From Paenibacillus sp. PvR098 (GTDB lineage: Bacteria; Bacillota; Bacilli; Paenibacillales; NBRC-103111), in assembly GCF_017833255.1 (NCBI RefSeq), contig NZ_JAFIBU010000001.1, forward strand, positions 558,001 through 622,000: a stretch of DNA of 64,000 nucleotides. The letters run 5' to 3'. The translations under genes were made by a program, and so were the position numbers. Shown piece after piece: positions 1-7,403 of the stretch (position 1 is the first letter of the stretch; the number at the start of each line of letters is the position of its first letter). The notes below the pieces were generated by a model. The model searched no databases and had not been told where the DNA came from. It saw nothing but the letters and a program-made list of their open reading frames with translations.

Positions 1-415
1 CGCGTATTCCCACAAGGATATGAGTAAATTAAGCCGGGCACAAGCGGCCTCTGAGATCAGTAAAACTGAAACATTGCTGAGGGATGAGCTCGGTGTGGAC
101 AATAAGCTCTTCGCACCGCCTTCAGGGGATTTCAATCAAATGACTGTGGATGTGGCACACGGGATGAAGCTAAGAACGATTCTTTGGACGCTTGATACGG
201 TAGACTGGAAAAACCCTGATCCATCCAGTATCGTCCGTAAAATCGAGACCAGAATTGAACCGGGTTCTCTCATTCTCATGCATCCGACTTCCTCCAGCAG
301 CAAAGCGCTCCCGGGAATGATTCGCGCCATCAAGTCTAAAGGGCTTCAGATCGGCACTGTGAGCGATATCATTTCCCCTGACCGGGTCCCCAAAGTTGAG
401 TCGGCTGAGCATTAA
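1..415 (+). CDS. ylxY: Polysaccharide deacetylase family protein, 3' part (YlxY-like)
   Basis: The gene is cut by the window start; the reading frame is open from base 2 and ends at TAA 413-415, leaving about 137 residues. The visible part begins AYSHKDMSKL, the His-containing motif near the metal site of NodB-type carbohydrate esterases, and continues with FAPPSGDFN and a late LILMHPT segment typical of the last strands of this fold. The family deacetylates polysaccharides such as peptidoglycan or chitin-like substrates. YlxY stands directly upstream of mlpA in Bacillus, and the same neighbour follows here. Whether this member is catalytically active cannot be judged, because the N-terminal Asp/His motif is outside the window. 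Confidence 0.8.
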   Translation, partial: AYSHKDMSKLSRAQAASEISKTETLLRDELGVDNKLFAPPSGDFNQMTVDVAHGMKLRTILWTLDTVDWKNPDPSSIVRKIETRIEPGSLILMHPTSSSSKALPGMIRAIKSKGLQIGTVSDIISPDRVPKVESAEH

Positions 416-482
416 TGTTAATATTTAAATATTATCTTTTTGGCGTATCAATACATAGCAGGACTTAAGGAGGCTCAATAGC

Positions 483-1733
483 TTGAACAAATACACGCTT
501 AACAATGGGCTGAGAGTTGTGGTGGAGAAGATTCCGACGGGCCGCTCGGTGGCTTTCGGTATTTGGGTCAAAACCGGATCTCGGGATGAAAATGAAACCA
601 ACAACGGTATTTCTCATTTTATCGAACACATGCTATTCAAGGGCACGGATAAATACTCGGCAAAGGAGATCGCTGAGGTTTTTGACGGCATCGGCGGCAA
701 CGTGAATGCATTCACATCCAAAGAATATACCTGCTATTATTGCAAAGTGCTGGATGAGCATCTTCCGTTAGCGGTGGAAGTGTTGTCGGATATGTTTTTC
801 CGTTCTACCTTCGACCACGAAGAGCTCGAAAAAGAGAAGAACGTTATTTATGAGGAAATCTCCATGTATGAGGATACGCCGGACGATATGGTACATGATT
901 TGATTGCCAAAGCGGTTTTCGGCAACCATTCGCTCGGATATACGATTATCGGTACGCAGGATAACTTGGCGGCCATGAATTCGGATACACTTAGGGATTA
1001 TATGAGATCGCGCTACACCATTGAGAACACGGTGATTAGCATTGCCGGTAATGTAGGTGACGACGTCGTAGAACTGATCGAACGCCATTTTGGGGGGTTC
1101 GCCGTTCAAGGCGGGGATCGTACCGTGTCGCCTCTCGGATTTAACAGCGATCTTCAGTATCATCAGAAAAAGACGGAACAGAACCATATTTGCCTTTCAT
1201 TCCCCGGGTTTTCTGCTAAGGCTGAGCAGCTCTATGCCATGATTTTGCTGAACAATGCGATTGGCGGGGGGATGAGCTCCCGTTTGTTCCAGGAAATTCG
1301 TGAGAAGCGCGGACTTGCATACTCTGTATATTCTTACCATACCTCTTATCAGGATGGGGGCATGTTCACAATCTACACTGGAACGGCTCCCAAGCAGACG
1401 GATGAGGTGCTTAAAGTTACGATGGAACTGCTCTCCGATTTGAAGTCGAACGGATTGACTCCAGCGGAGCTAAAAAAAGGCAAGGAACAGATGAAAGGCA
1501 GTCTCATTCTGAGTCTGGAAAGCACCAGCAGCCGAATGAACCGGCTTGGCAAGAACGAGCTGATGCTGGGCAGGCATTACAGCCTGGATGAGATGATTGA
1601 TCGAATTGAGAAGGTGGAGTTAGAGCACATTCAGGAGCTGACGGCAAGCCTGTTTGCCAAGCCTTTCGCATTGGCTATGGTTGGCCAAACGGATGAAGCC
1701 ATCTCAGGTTTCGGGAGGGATCAGCTTGTCTAA
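483..1733 (+). CDS. mlpA: M16 family zinc peptidase (MlpA/YmxG)
   Basis: A 416-residue insulinase-type metallopeptidase. The inverted zinc motif HFIEH is at residues 45-49 (H45, E48, H49), with an acidic helix EEISMYED about 75 residues later that supplies the third ligand. The C-terminal half carries the usual inactive repeat with a glycine-rich GGGMSSRLFQEIREKRGLAY stretch. Translation starts at TTG 483 behind TAAGGAGG (466-473). The length matches the roughly 410 residues of Bacillus YmxG/MlpA, and the position between ylxY and the dpa genes is that of mlpA. It overlaps the next gene by 8 bases, so the two are probably co-translated. The physiological substrate is unknown. Confidence 0.9.
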   Translation: MNKYTLNNGLRVVVEKIPTGRSVAFGIWVKTGSRDENETNNGISHFIEHMLFKGTDKYSAKEIAEVFDGIGGNVNAFTSKEYTCYYCKVLDEHLPLAVEVLSDMFFRSTFDHEELEKEKNVIYEEISMYEDTPDDMVHDLIAKAVFGNHSLGYTIIGTQDNLAAMNSDTLRDYMRSRYTIENTVISIAGNVGDDVVELIERHFGGFAVQGGDRTVSPLGFNSDLQYHQKKTEQNHICLSFPGFSAKAEQLYAMILLNNAIGGGMSSRLFQEIREKRGLAYSVYSYHTSYQDGGMFTIYTGTAPKQTDEVLKVTMELLSDLKSNGLTPAELKKGKEQMKGSLILSLESTSSRMNRLGKNELMLGRHYSLDEMIDRIEKVELEHIQELTASLFAKPFALAMVGQTDEAISGFGRDQLV

Positions 1734-2181
1734 TGCATTTGATGTTCAAATCAAGCGGCTCCCGGGGAATGAGGATATCCCCCTCCCGCAGAAAATGTCG
1801 CAGCTAGCCAGCGGTTTCGATTTGTACGCAGCGGTAAGCGAGCCTGTGACGCTGGAGCCGGGGGCTAGGACGCTCATTCCCACCGGTTTCGCACTGGCAA
1901 TGCCGGGAGAGCTGGAGGCGCAGATTCGGCCTCGAAGCGGGCTGGCATTCAAACACGGCATCACCTCCCTTAACAGCCCTGGCACGATCGATGCGGACTA
2001 CCGCGGCGAAGTAAAGGTGCTGCTGATTAACCACGGTTTGGAGCCGTTCATCATTGAGCGGAAGGAAAGAGTCGCGCAAATGGTGTTCCAACGGGTACCG
2101 CAAATCCGCCTTACGGAAGTGGAAGAACTGGACGATACGGTACGCGGCGCAGGCGGGTTCGGGCACACGGGAACCAAATAA
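1726..2181 (+). CDS. dut: dUTP diphosphatase
   Basis: Converts dUTP to dUMP and pyrophosphate, keeping uracil out of DNA and supplying dTMP synthesis. The 151-residue protein shows the trimeric dUTPase motifs in order: ASGFDLYAA (I), PRSGLAFKHG (II), GTIDADYRGE (III), and the glycine-rich C-terminal motif RGAGGFGHTG (V). The start chosen is TTG 1726, seven bases after GGGAGG (1713-1718) and inside the end of mlpA; an upstream ATG in the same frame would add 24 residues without family similarity. A strong hairpin terminator follows. In B. subtilis this slot holds ymxH, which is absent here, so dut appears to be a lineage-specific replacement. Confidence 0.93.
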   Translation: MSNAFDVQIKRLPGNEDIPLPQKMSQLASGFDLYAAVSEPVTLEPGARTLIPTGFALAMPGELEAQIRPRSGLAFKHGITSLNSPGTIDADYRGEVKVLLINHGLEPFIIERKERVAQMVFQRVPQIRLTEVEELDDTVRGAGGFGHTGTK

Positions 2182-2198
2182 TAGCATATTTTGAGAAT

Positions 2199-2248
2199 AA
2201 GCGTTTTTCCGTTTCCGGCTTAGGCTGGGTACGGGAGGACGCTTTTTT
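2199..2248 (+). terminator. Rho-independent terminator after dut
   Basis: Bases 2200-2212 pair with 2231-2243 over 13 positions when G-U pairs are allowed, followed by a run of T at 2244-2248. It separates the mlpA-dut unit from the sporulation genes. Confidence 0.75.
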
Positions 2249-2341
2249 GCTGTTCAGTGGCGTGCATGTTGATGTCCCCGGCAATCGGCATCAACAAGCT
2301 ATTTGCAATGCGTTCCCTGTATTCCTTAGCAGGGCTATGGA

Positions 2342-2369
2342 ACCCATCTTTGGGCTCACGCATAAGATG
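2342..2369 (+). promoter_or_regulatory. Candidate sigma-K type promoter for dpaAB
   Basis: AC at 2342-2343 is followed after 17 bases by CATAAGAT (2361-2368). This resembles the sigma-K pattern AC-N16/17-CATAnnnTA, with a mismatch in the last position. The dipicolinate synthase operon is sigma-K dependent in B. subtilis, where it is transcribed in the mother cell. The fit is by eye only; the start of dpaA is about 36 bases downstream of the -10. Confidence 0.5.
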
Positions 2370-2404
2370 ATTTATCGAAAGCGACTTAGAAAGAGGTGAG
2401 AATG

Positions 2405-3286
2405 ATGCTTACCGGGATTCAAGTGGCGCTGATCGGCGGTGATGCCCGCCAGCTCGAAGTCATTCATAAATGCTCCGAGCTGGACGCTACCGTAGTACTT
2501 ATCGGATTCGACAATTTGCAAAACGGGTCCAGCGGAATCACCAAGGCAGAGTTGACACCTGAGGCTCTTGAGGGAATGGATGCCGTTATCTTGCCTGCTG
2601 TAGGTACGGATGACTACGGTCATGTGGAAAGTCTCTTTGCATCGAAGGAATTGCGTCTAGAGGGTGAACATATAGCTGCACTCCCGAAGAAGGCCAAGGT
2701 ATTTGCCGGTATGGCGAAGCCTTATCTACGCGAGCTTTGCTCCAGGGAGGGAATAGAGCTGGTGGAGCTATTCGACCGAGATGATGTGGCCATTTACAAC
2801 TCCATACCGACCACCGAAGGCGCCATCATGATGGCTATTCAAAATACGGATATTACGATTCATGGTTCTGAGTCGATGGTGCTAGGCTTTGGCAGGACAG
2901 GAGTAACGCTTGCCAGGACGCTTCAGGGTATGGGTGCGAATGTAAGGGTAGGTGTGAATAAACCGGAATATTATGCCCGGGCTTCGGAGATGGGAATGAA
3001 CCCTTTCTACACGAAAGATCTGATCGCGAACGTTTTTCATGTCGACCTGCTTTTTAATACTATTCCGTCCATGATCGTCACGGCCCAGATCATAGCGAAT
3101 ATTCCTCATCGTGCACTCATTATAGACCTTGCCTCAAAGCCTGGAGGGACGGACTTCCGTTTTGCCGAGAAACGGGGCATAAAGGCGATACTTGCTCCGG
3201 GGCTTCCCGGCATTGTTGCGCCGAAGACTGCAGGACGGATCATAGCCGACACAATTACACGGATCATCATGGAGGATGCAAATTAA
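2405..3286 (+). CDS. dpaA: Dipicolinate synthase subunit A
   Basis: With DpaB it oxidises the lysine-pathway intermediate dihydrodipicolinate (or its hydrated precursor) to dipicolinic acid, the calcium chelator of the spore core; expression is expected in the mother cell. The protein has 293 residues, close to the 297 of B. subtilis SpoVFA, and begins MLTGIQVALIGGDARQLEVI, an N-terminal nucleotide-binding motif. A second Rossmann motif, VLGFGRTGVTLART, lies mid-protein, as expected for the D-isomer dehydrogenase-like fold. ATG 2405 is preferred over GTG 2396 because AAAGAGGTGA (2390-2399) is correctly spaced for it. dpaB follows after 17 bases. Confidence 0.95.
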   Translation: MLTGIQVALIGGDARQLEVIHKCSELDATVVLIGFDNLQNGSSGITKAELTPEALEGMDAVILPAVGTDDYGHVESLFASKELRLEGEHIAALPKKAKVFAGMAKPYLRELCSREGIELVELFDRDDVAIYNSIPTTEGAIMMAIQNTDITIHGSESMVLGFGRTGVTLARTLQGMGANVRVGVNKPEYYARASEMGMNPFYTKDLIANVFHVDLLFNTIPSMIVTAQIIANIPHRALIIDLASKPGGTDFRFAEKRGIKAILAPGLPGIVAPKTAGRIIADTITRIIMEDAN

Positions 3287-3303
3287 GGGAGGAATGAGTA
3301 AAA

Positions 3304-3897
3304 ATGAATTGGCAGGATATCACGGTAGGGTATGCTCTGACAGGCTCTCACTGCACCTTTGAGGAAGTGATGCCGCAAATTCAGCGATTTGTGAATGCTG
3401 GAGCAAAGGTGGTACCTATTGTATCAAATACGATCATGACTACGGATACGCGCTTCGGCACATCGGAAAGTTGGCAAAAACAGTTGAAACAGATCACAGG
3501 AAATGATATTATTTCTTCAATTGTAGATGCAGAACCGCTCGGACCTTCGAAGCTGCTGGATGTACTGTTGATCGCTCCTTGTACGGGGAACACGACAAGC
3601 AAATTGGCGAATGCCATGACCGAGAGCCCTGTACTAATGGCCGCGAAGGCACAAATGCGCAACGGGCGGCCCCTGGTGCTGGCCATTTCGACAAATGACG
3701 GCTTGGGCCTGAATGCCATGAACGTAGGGAAGCTGCTCATTACAAAGAATATTTATTTCGTGCCTTTCGGACAGGATAATCCGGCGGCCAAGCCGAATTC
3801 GCTTGTAGCCCGCATGGACTTGATCATGGAAACGTGCGAAGCGGCGCTACAAGGAAAGCAGCTGCAGCCGATGCTGATTGAACGGTTTAATTACTGA
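3304..3897 (+). CDS. dpaB: Dipicolinate synthase subunit B (flavoprotein)
   Basis: The 197-residue partner of DpaA belongs to the flavin-binding (Flavoprotein/UbiX-PanC like) family: it opens with GYALTGSHCTFEEV, then VVPIVSNT, and carries the PCTGNTTSKLANAMTESPVLMAAKA segment typical of FMN-dependent decarboxylase-fold proteins. The ribosome site GGGAGGAATGA precedes ATG 3304. Gene order dpaA-dpaB-asd-dapG-dapA links spore DPA production to its precursor pathway. No independent promoter is evident between dpaA and dpaB. Confidence 0.95.
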   Translation: MNWQDITVGYALTGSHCTFEEVMPQIQRFVNAGAKVVPIVSNTIMTTDTRFGTSESWQKQLKQITGNDIISSIVDAEPLGPSKLLDVLLIAPCTGNTTSKLANAMTESPVLMAAKAQMRNGRPLVLAISTNDGLGLNAMNVGKLLITKNIYFVPFGQDNPAAKPNSLVARMDLIMETCEAALQGKQLQPMLIERFNY

Positions 3898-3939
3898 TCA
3901 TACATCTTATTTATTTCATCATAGGGGAGAGACGAACAC

Positions 3940-4977
3940 ATGTCGAATCAAAAATTGTTTAATGTCGCAGTAGTGGGCGCAACAGGTGCCGTAGGAGAAC
4001 AAATTATCCGTTTGTTGTCCGAGCGGAATTTCCCCATAGGTGAGCTCAAGCTTCTATCTTCTGCACGGTCAGCAGGTAAGAAGATTAATTTTAAAGGTCA
4101 AGAAATTACGCTTGAAGAAGCTAAGCCGGAAAGCTTCCGTAATGTAGATATCGCTTTGTTCAGCGCAGGGGGCGACGTCAGCCGCGCGCTCGTACCGGAA
4201 GCGATCAAGCACGGTACGATATGCGTAGATAACACCAGCGCTTACCGGATGGATCCGGAAACTCCGCTTGTGGTGCCGGAAGTGAACATCGATAAGATTA
4301 ATGAGAACAAGGGCGTTATTGCCAACCCGAACTGTTCGACGATCCAAATGGTTCAGGCATTAAAGCCGTTGTACGACCGTTACGGTATCTCCCGCATTAT
4401 CGTTTCCACATATCAAGCTGTATCGGGTGCAGGGGCCAGTGCGATTAACGAAATGCTGCGCCAATCCCGTGCTGTACTCGACGGCCAGCCTGTAGAGCCT
4501 CAAATTTTGCCTGTAGGCTCGCTGCCGGTTAAGCATCAAATCGCGTTTAACGCCATCCCACAAATCGACAAATTCGTGGATAACGGCTTTACTTATGAAG
4601 AAATGAAAATGATCAATGAAACGAAAAAAATTATGGGCGACGAATCGCTGGAAGTGACCGCTACATGCGTGCGTATTCCAGTCGTTTACGGGCACTCGGA
4701 GTCGGTATATGTCGAGCTGAAGAGCGACTTTGATGTTGAGGAAGTAAAGAACCTGCTCGCAGAAGCACCAGGAATCATCCTGCAGGACAATGCGGAGCAG
4801 CAGTTATATCCGCTGGCAACGGAGGCGACCGGTAAGCTGGAGACGTTCGTTGGACGCGTACGCCGTGACCTGAGCAATCCGCGGGCGCTGAACATGTGGA
4901 TCGTATCCGATAATCTGTTGAAAGGCGCCGCTTGGAATGCGGTACAAATCGCGGAGTACATTGCAATCGAAAAATAA
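3940..4977 (+). CDS. asd: Aspartate-semialdehyde dehydrogenase
   Basis: Reduces aspartyl phosphate to aspartate semialdehyde with NADPH, the branch point for lysine/DAP, threonine and methionine. The 345-residue sequence has the dinucleotide motif VVGATGAVGE (residues 11-20), the active-site cysteine in NPNCSTIQ (Cys132) and the later conserved RIPVVYGHSE block with the catalytic histidine. GGGGAGA lies ahead of ATG 3940. It sits between dpaB and the aspartokinase gene, as in B. subtilis. Confidence 0.97.
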   Translation: MSNQKLFNVAVVGATGAVGEQIIRLLSERNFPIGELKLLSSARSAGKKINFKGQEITLEEAKPESFRNVDIALFSAGGDVSRALVPEAIKHGTICVDNTSAYRMDPETPLVVPEVNIDKINENKGVIANPNCSTIQMVQALKPLYDRYGISRIIVSTYQAVSGAGASAINEMLRQSRAVLDGQPVEPQILPVGSLPVKHQIAFNAIPQIDKFVDNGFTYEEMKMINETKKIMGDESLEVTATCVRIPVVYGHSESVYVELKSDFDVEEVKNLLAEAPGIILQDNAEQQLYPLATEATGKLETFVGRVRRDLSNPRALNMWIVSDNLLKGAAWNAVQIAEYIAIEK

Positions 4978-5005
4978 TTATTGAACTACATTGGTGTTCA
5001 AATCG

Positions 5006-5038
5006 GCTTCCTGTTATGATGCGGGAAGCTTGGTTTTT
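5006..5038 (+). terminator. Possible weak terminator or attenuator between asd and dapG
   Basis: GCTTCCTG (5006-5013) pairs with CGGGAAGC (5022-5029) and is followed by TTGGTTTTTG. The T tract is interrupted, so partial termination or attenuation is more likely than a hard stop. Confidence 0.4.
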
Positions 5039-5078
5039 GCTATATCTCAGATGGGCTAATCGAGAAGGGGAGATCTTT

Positions 5079-6305
5079 ATGAAGATCATGGTGCAGAAAT
5101 TCGGAGGCACGTCCCTCTCCACAGTCGAAGCCAGAGCACACGTTATCGAGCATATTCAGGATGCTTTGAAGCAAGAATACAAGCTAGTTGTTGTCGTATC
5201 GGCTATGGGGCGTAAGGGTGAACCTTATGCAACGGATACTTTACTGGAATGGATTCATCAGAACGGCGACAGTCTGCCGGACAGAGAGAAGGATATACTG
5301 CTTTGCTGCGGAGAGCTCATTTCGGCGGCCACCCTATGCAGCTTGTTGAACGCGACAGGCGTACCGGCGTCAGCTTTAACCGGAGCGCAAGCCGGGATTC
5401 AAACCAACGATGTTTTCGGGAACGCCCAAATCGCATCCGTCAAGCCAGAGCGTATCCTTGGACTGCTGGAGCAGGGAAACGTTGTCATTGTTGCCGGATT
5501 TCAAGGTGAGACGGCAGATGGCGATTTCACGACGTTGGGACGCGGAGGCAGTGACACGTCCGCAACCGCTCTGGGCGCTGCGCTTAAGGCAGAAATTGTC
5601 GATATCTTTACCGACGTAGGCGGAATTTTGACGGCTGATCCGCGTATTGTAGCCGACGCGCAGCCGCTGCCTGTCGTATCGTATATGGAAATATGTAATA
5701 TGGCGCATCTCGGCGCCAAAGTCATTCATCCGAGAGCGGTGGAAATAGCGATGCATGCCGGCATCCCTGTGCGTGTACGGTCCACGTTCTCGAAAGACCC
5801 GGGCACGCTTGTAACTCATTCCGATGCGATCAAGGGAGAAGCGGGATCGGTACATGACCGGTTCGTTACGGGCATCGCCCACGTACCAGGCATCTCACAG
5901 ATTCGCGTATCGGCGAAGGAAGGTAGCTATGATCTTCAGCTTAACGTTTTTAAAGCGATGGCTCGTCAACGGATCAGTGTCGATTTTATTAACGTGAATC
6001 CTTCGGGAGTTGTTTATACGGTATTTGACTATGAGGCCAATCGGGCAGCTAATACACTGATGGAATTGGGGTTAACGCCGCAAATTACGTCGAATTGCGC
6101 CAAGGTGTCGATCATCGGCGGCGGGATGAACGGCGTTCCGGGCATCATGGCACATATTGTCGAAGCACTGACGGAAGAAGACGTACAAATTTTGCAGTCC
6201 GCGGACTCTAATGCCACCATCTGGGTATTAGTTCAGGAGGAGGACATGGCCAAAGCCGTAAGAGCGCTGCACAAGCAGTTTAAATTACACAGAACAACTA
6301 AGTAG
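5079..6305 (+). CDS. dapG: Aspartate kinase I
   Basis: Phosphorylates aspartate, the first step towards DAP, lysine, threonine and dipicolinate. The protein has 408 residues and starts MKIMVQKFGGTSLS, the KFGGTS kinase signature. The catalytic domain includes a GRGGSDTSATALGAAL stretch, and two ACT regulatory domains follow (about residues 265-400, including VSIIGGGMNGVPGIMA). ATG 5079 has the ribosome site GAAGGGGA; an upstream in-frame ATG would run back into asd and is rejected. By position and length it is the DapG type (feedback-inhibited by DAP in B. subtilis), not the lysine-sensitive LysC type. dapA follows 13 bases later. Confidence 0.95.
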   Translation: MKIMVQKFGGTSLSTVEARAHVIEHIQDALKQEYKLVVVVSAMGRKGEPYATDTLLEWIHQNGDSLPDREKDILLCCGELISAATLCSLLNATGVPASALTGAQAGIQTNDVFGNAQIASVKPERILGLLEQGNVVIVAGFQGETADGDFTTLGRGGSDTSATALGAALKAEIVDIFTDVGGILTADPRIVADAQPLPVVSYMEICNMAHLGAKVIHPRAVEIAMHAGIPVRVRSTFSKDPGTLVTHSDAIKGEAGSVHDRFVTGIAHVPGISQIRVSAKEGSYDLQLNVFKAMARQRISVDFINVNPSGVVYTVFDYEANRAANTLMELGLTPQITSNCAKVSIIGGGMNGVPGIMAHIVEALTEEDVQILQSADSNATIWVLVQEEDMAKAVRALHKQFKLHRTTK

Positions 6306-6318
6306 GAGGAGTTTTGTC

Positions 6319-7194
6319 GTGGATTTTGGAAGACTTATAACGGCAATGGTAACGCCCTTTGATACCGACCTTAGGGTAGACATGGCGGGGTTCGAGAAAT
6401 TGATCGACTATCTTATCGATGAGCAGCAAAGCGACAGCCTTGTTGTTTGCGGTACAACCGGAGAATCGCCGACGCTTACAGAGGAAGAGAAGCTCGAGCT
6501 CTTCCGGACCGCTGTGAATCATGTCAAGGGCCGCTGTAAAATTATAGCGGGAACGGGAAGCTATGATACAGCGCACTCCATCCATTTATCCCAGGAGGCG
6601 GAGAAGCTTGGCGTAGATGCGCTGCTGTTGGTTGCTCCGTATTATAATCGTCCTTCTCAAGAAGGCTTGTATCAGCATTTTAAAGCGATCGCCGAATCGG
6701 TAAACATTCCGGTTATTTTGTATAACGTTCCTGGACGTACAGGAGTAAATATCGATGCCGATACGACGATTCGTTTGTCACATATTCCGAATATCGTCGC
6801 CACCAAGGATTGTGCGGATACGGATCAGCTGACCCAGATCGTCAGTGGGGGTGCTCCGGGATTCCTTGTCTACAGCGGTGACGACAGTGCTGCACTTCCG
6901 GCGATGTCGGTGGGAGCACATGGTATCATTAGCGTCGCCAGTCATGTGATTGGAAAAGAAATGAAAGATATGATAAAATGTTATTTACAGGGAGATGTCC
7001 AAGGGGCAGCACGGCTTCACGGCCAATTACTTCCGGTATTCAGAGGATTATTCTTCTGTCCACATCGCGTGCCGAATCCGGCGCCGGTGAAGCATGCGCT
7101 TCATCTCAAAGGAATGCCGGCGGGGGGCGTACGTTTGCCGCTCGTGAATGTTACCGAACAAGAAGGACAATTCATTGATTCCTTGTTTGAATGA
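6319..7194 (+). CDS. dapA: 4-hydroxy-tetrahydrodipicolinate synthase
   Basis: Condenses pyruvate with aspartate semialdehyde to the first committed intermediate of lysine, DAP and dipicolinate synthesis. The 291-residue protein shows CGTTGESPTL (residues 44-53), Tyr135 in ILYNVPGRTG and the Schiff-base lysine Lys163 in IVATKDCAD. The start is GTG 6319 after TAGGAGGA (6303-6310). It is the last gene of the asd-dapG-dapA group and is followed by a clear terminator. Confidence 0.97.
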   Translation: MDFGRLITAMVTPFDTDLRVDMAGFEKLIDYLIDEQQSDSLVVCGTTGESPTLTEEEKLELFRTAVNHVKGRCKIIAGTGSYDTAHSIHLSQEAEKLGVDALLLVAPYYNRPSQEGLYQHFKAIAESVNIPVILYNVPGRTGVNIDADTTIRLSHIPNIVATKDCADTDQLTQIVSGGAPGFLVYSGDDSAALPAMSVGAHGIISVASHVIGKEMKDMIKCYLQGDVQGAARLHGQLLPVFRGLFFCPHRVPNPAPVKHALHLKGMPAGGVRLPLVNVTEQEGQFIDSLFE

Positions 7195-7207
7195 TGTCTT
7201 CGAATGA

Positions 7208-7240
7208 ATCGGTGCCATTCTGGCATCGATTTTTTTTTTT
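7208..7240 (+). terminator. Rho-independent terminator after dapA
   Basis: ATCGGTGCC (7208-7216) pairs with GGCATCGAT (7222-7230), with one G-U pair and a five-base loop, followed by ten T (7231-7240). Confidence 0.95.
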
Positions 7241-7288
7241 GGGAAACAACTATGAATACTATTGTTTAATGGCGTGATATTTATCAGC

Positions 7289-7318
7289 TTGTAAATGGTT
7301 AATTTGTTCATGTATAAT
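7289..7318 (+). promoter_or_regulatory. Sigma-A type promoter for rnjB
   Basis: TTGTAA (7289-7294), an 18-base spacer and a perfect TATAAT (7313-7318) lie 86 bases before the rnjB start and after the dapA terminator. Confidence 0.7.
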
Positions 7319-7403
7319 GGTGGCAAGTGACTGGTGCGGTATATTTTTGGTTTAAAGGCTCATATCTGAATCGTCGTCAATTAATAAGAGGAGGTTTATG
7401 TAA

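Noticed and set aside
4978-5078. A lysine (L-box) riboswitch before dapG
   Set aside because: The gap is about 100 bases, too short for an L-box, and contains only a small hairpin.
7241-7403. A riboswitch in the rnjB leader
   Set aside because: Only a promoter and ribosome site are visible; no conserved aptamer core.
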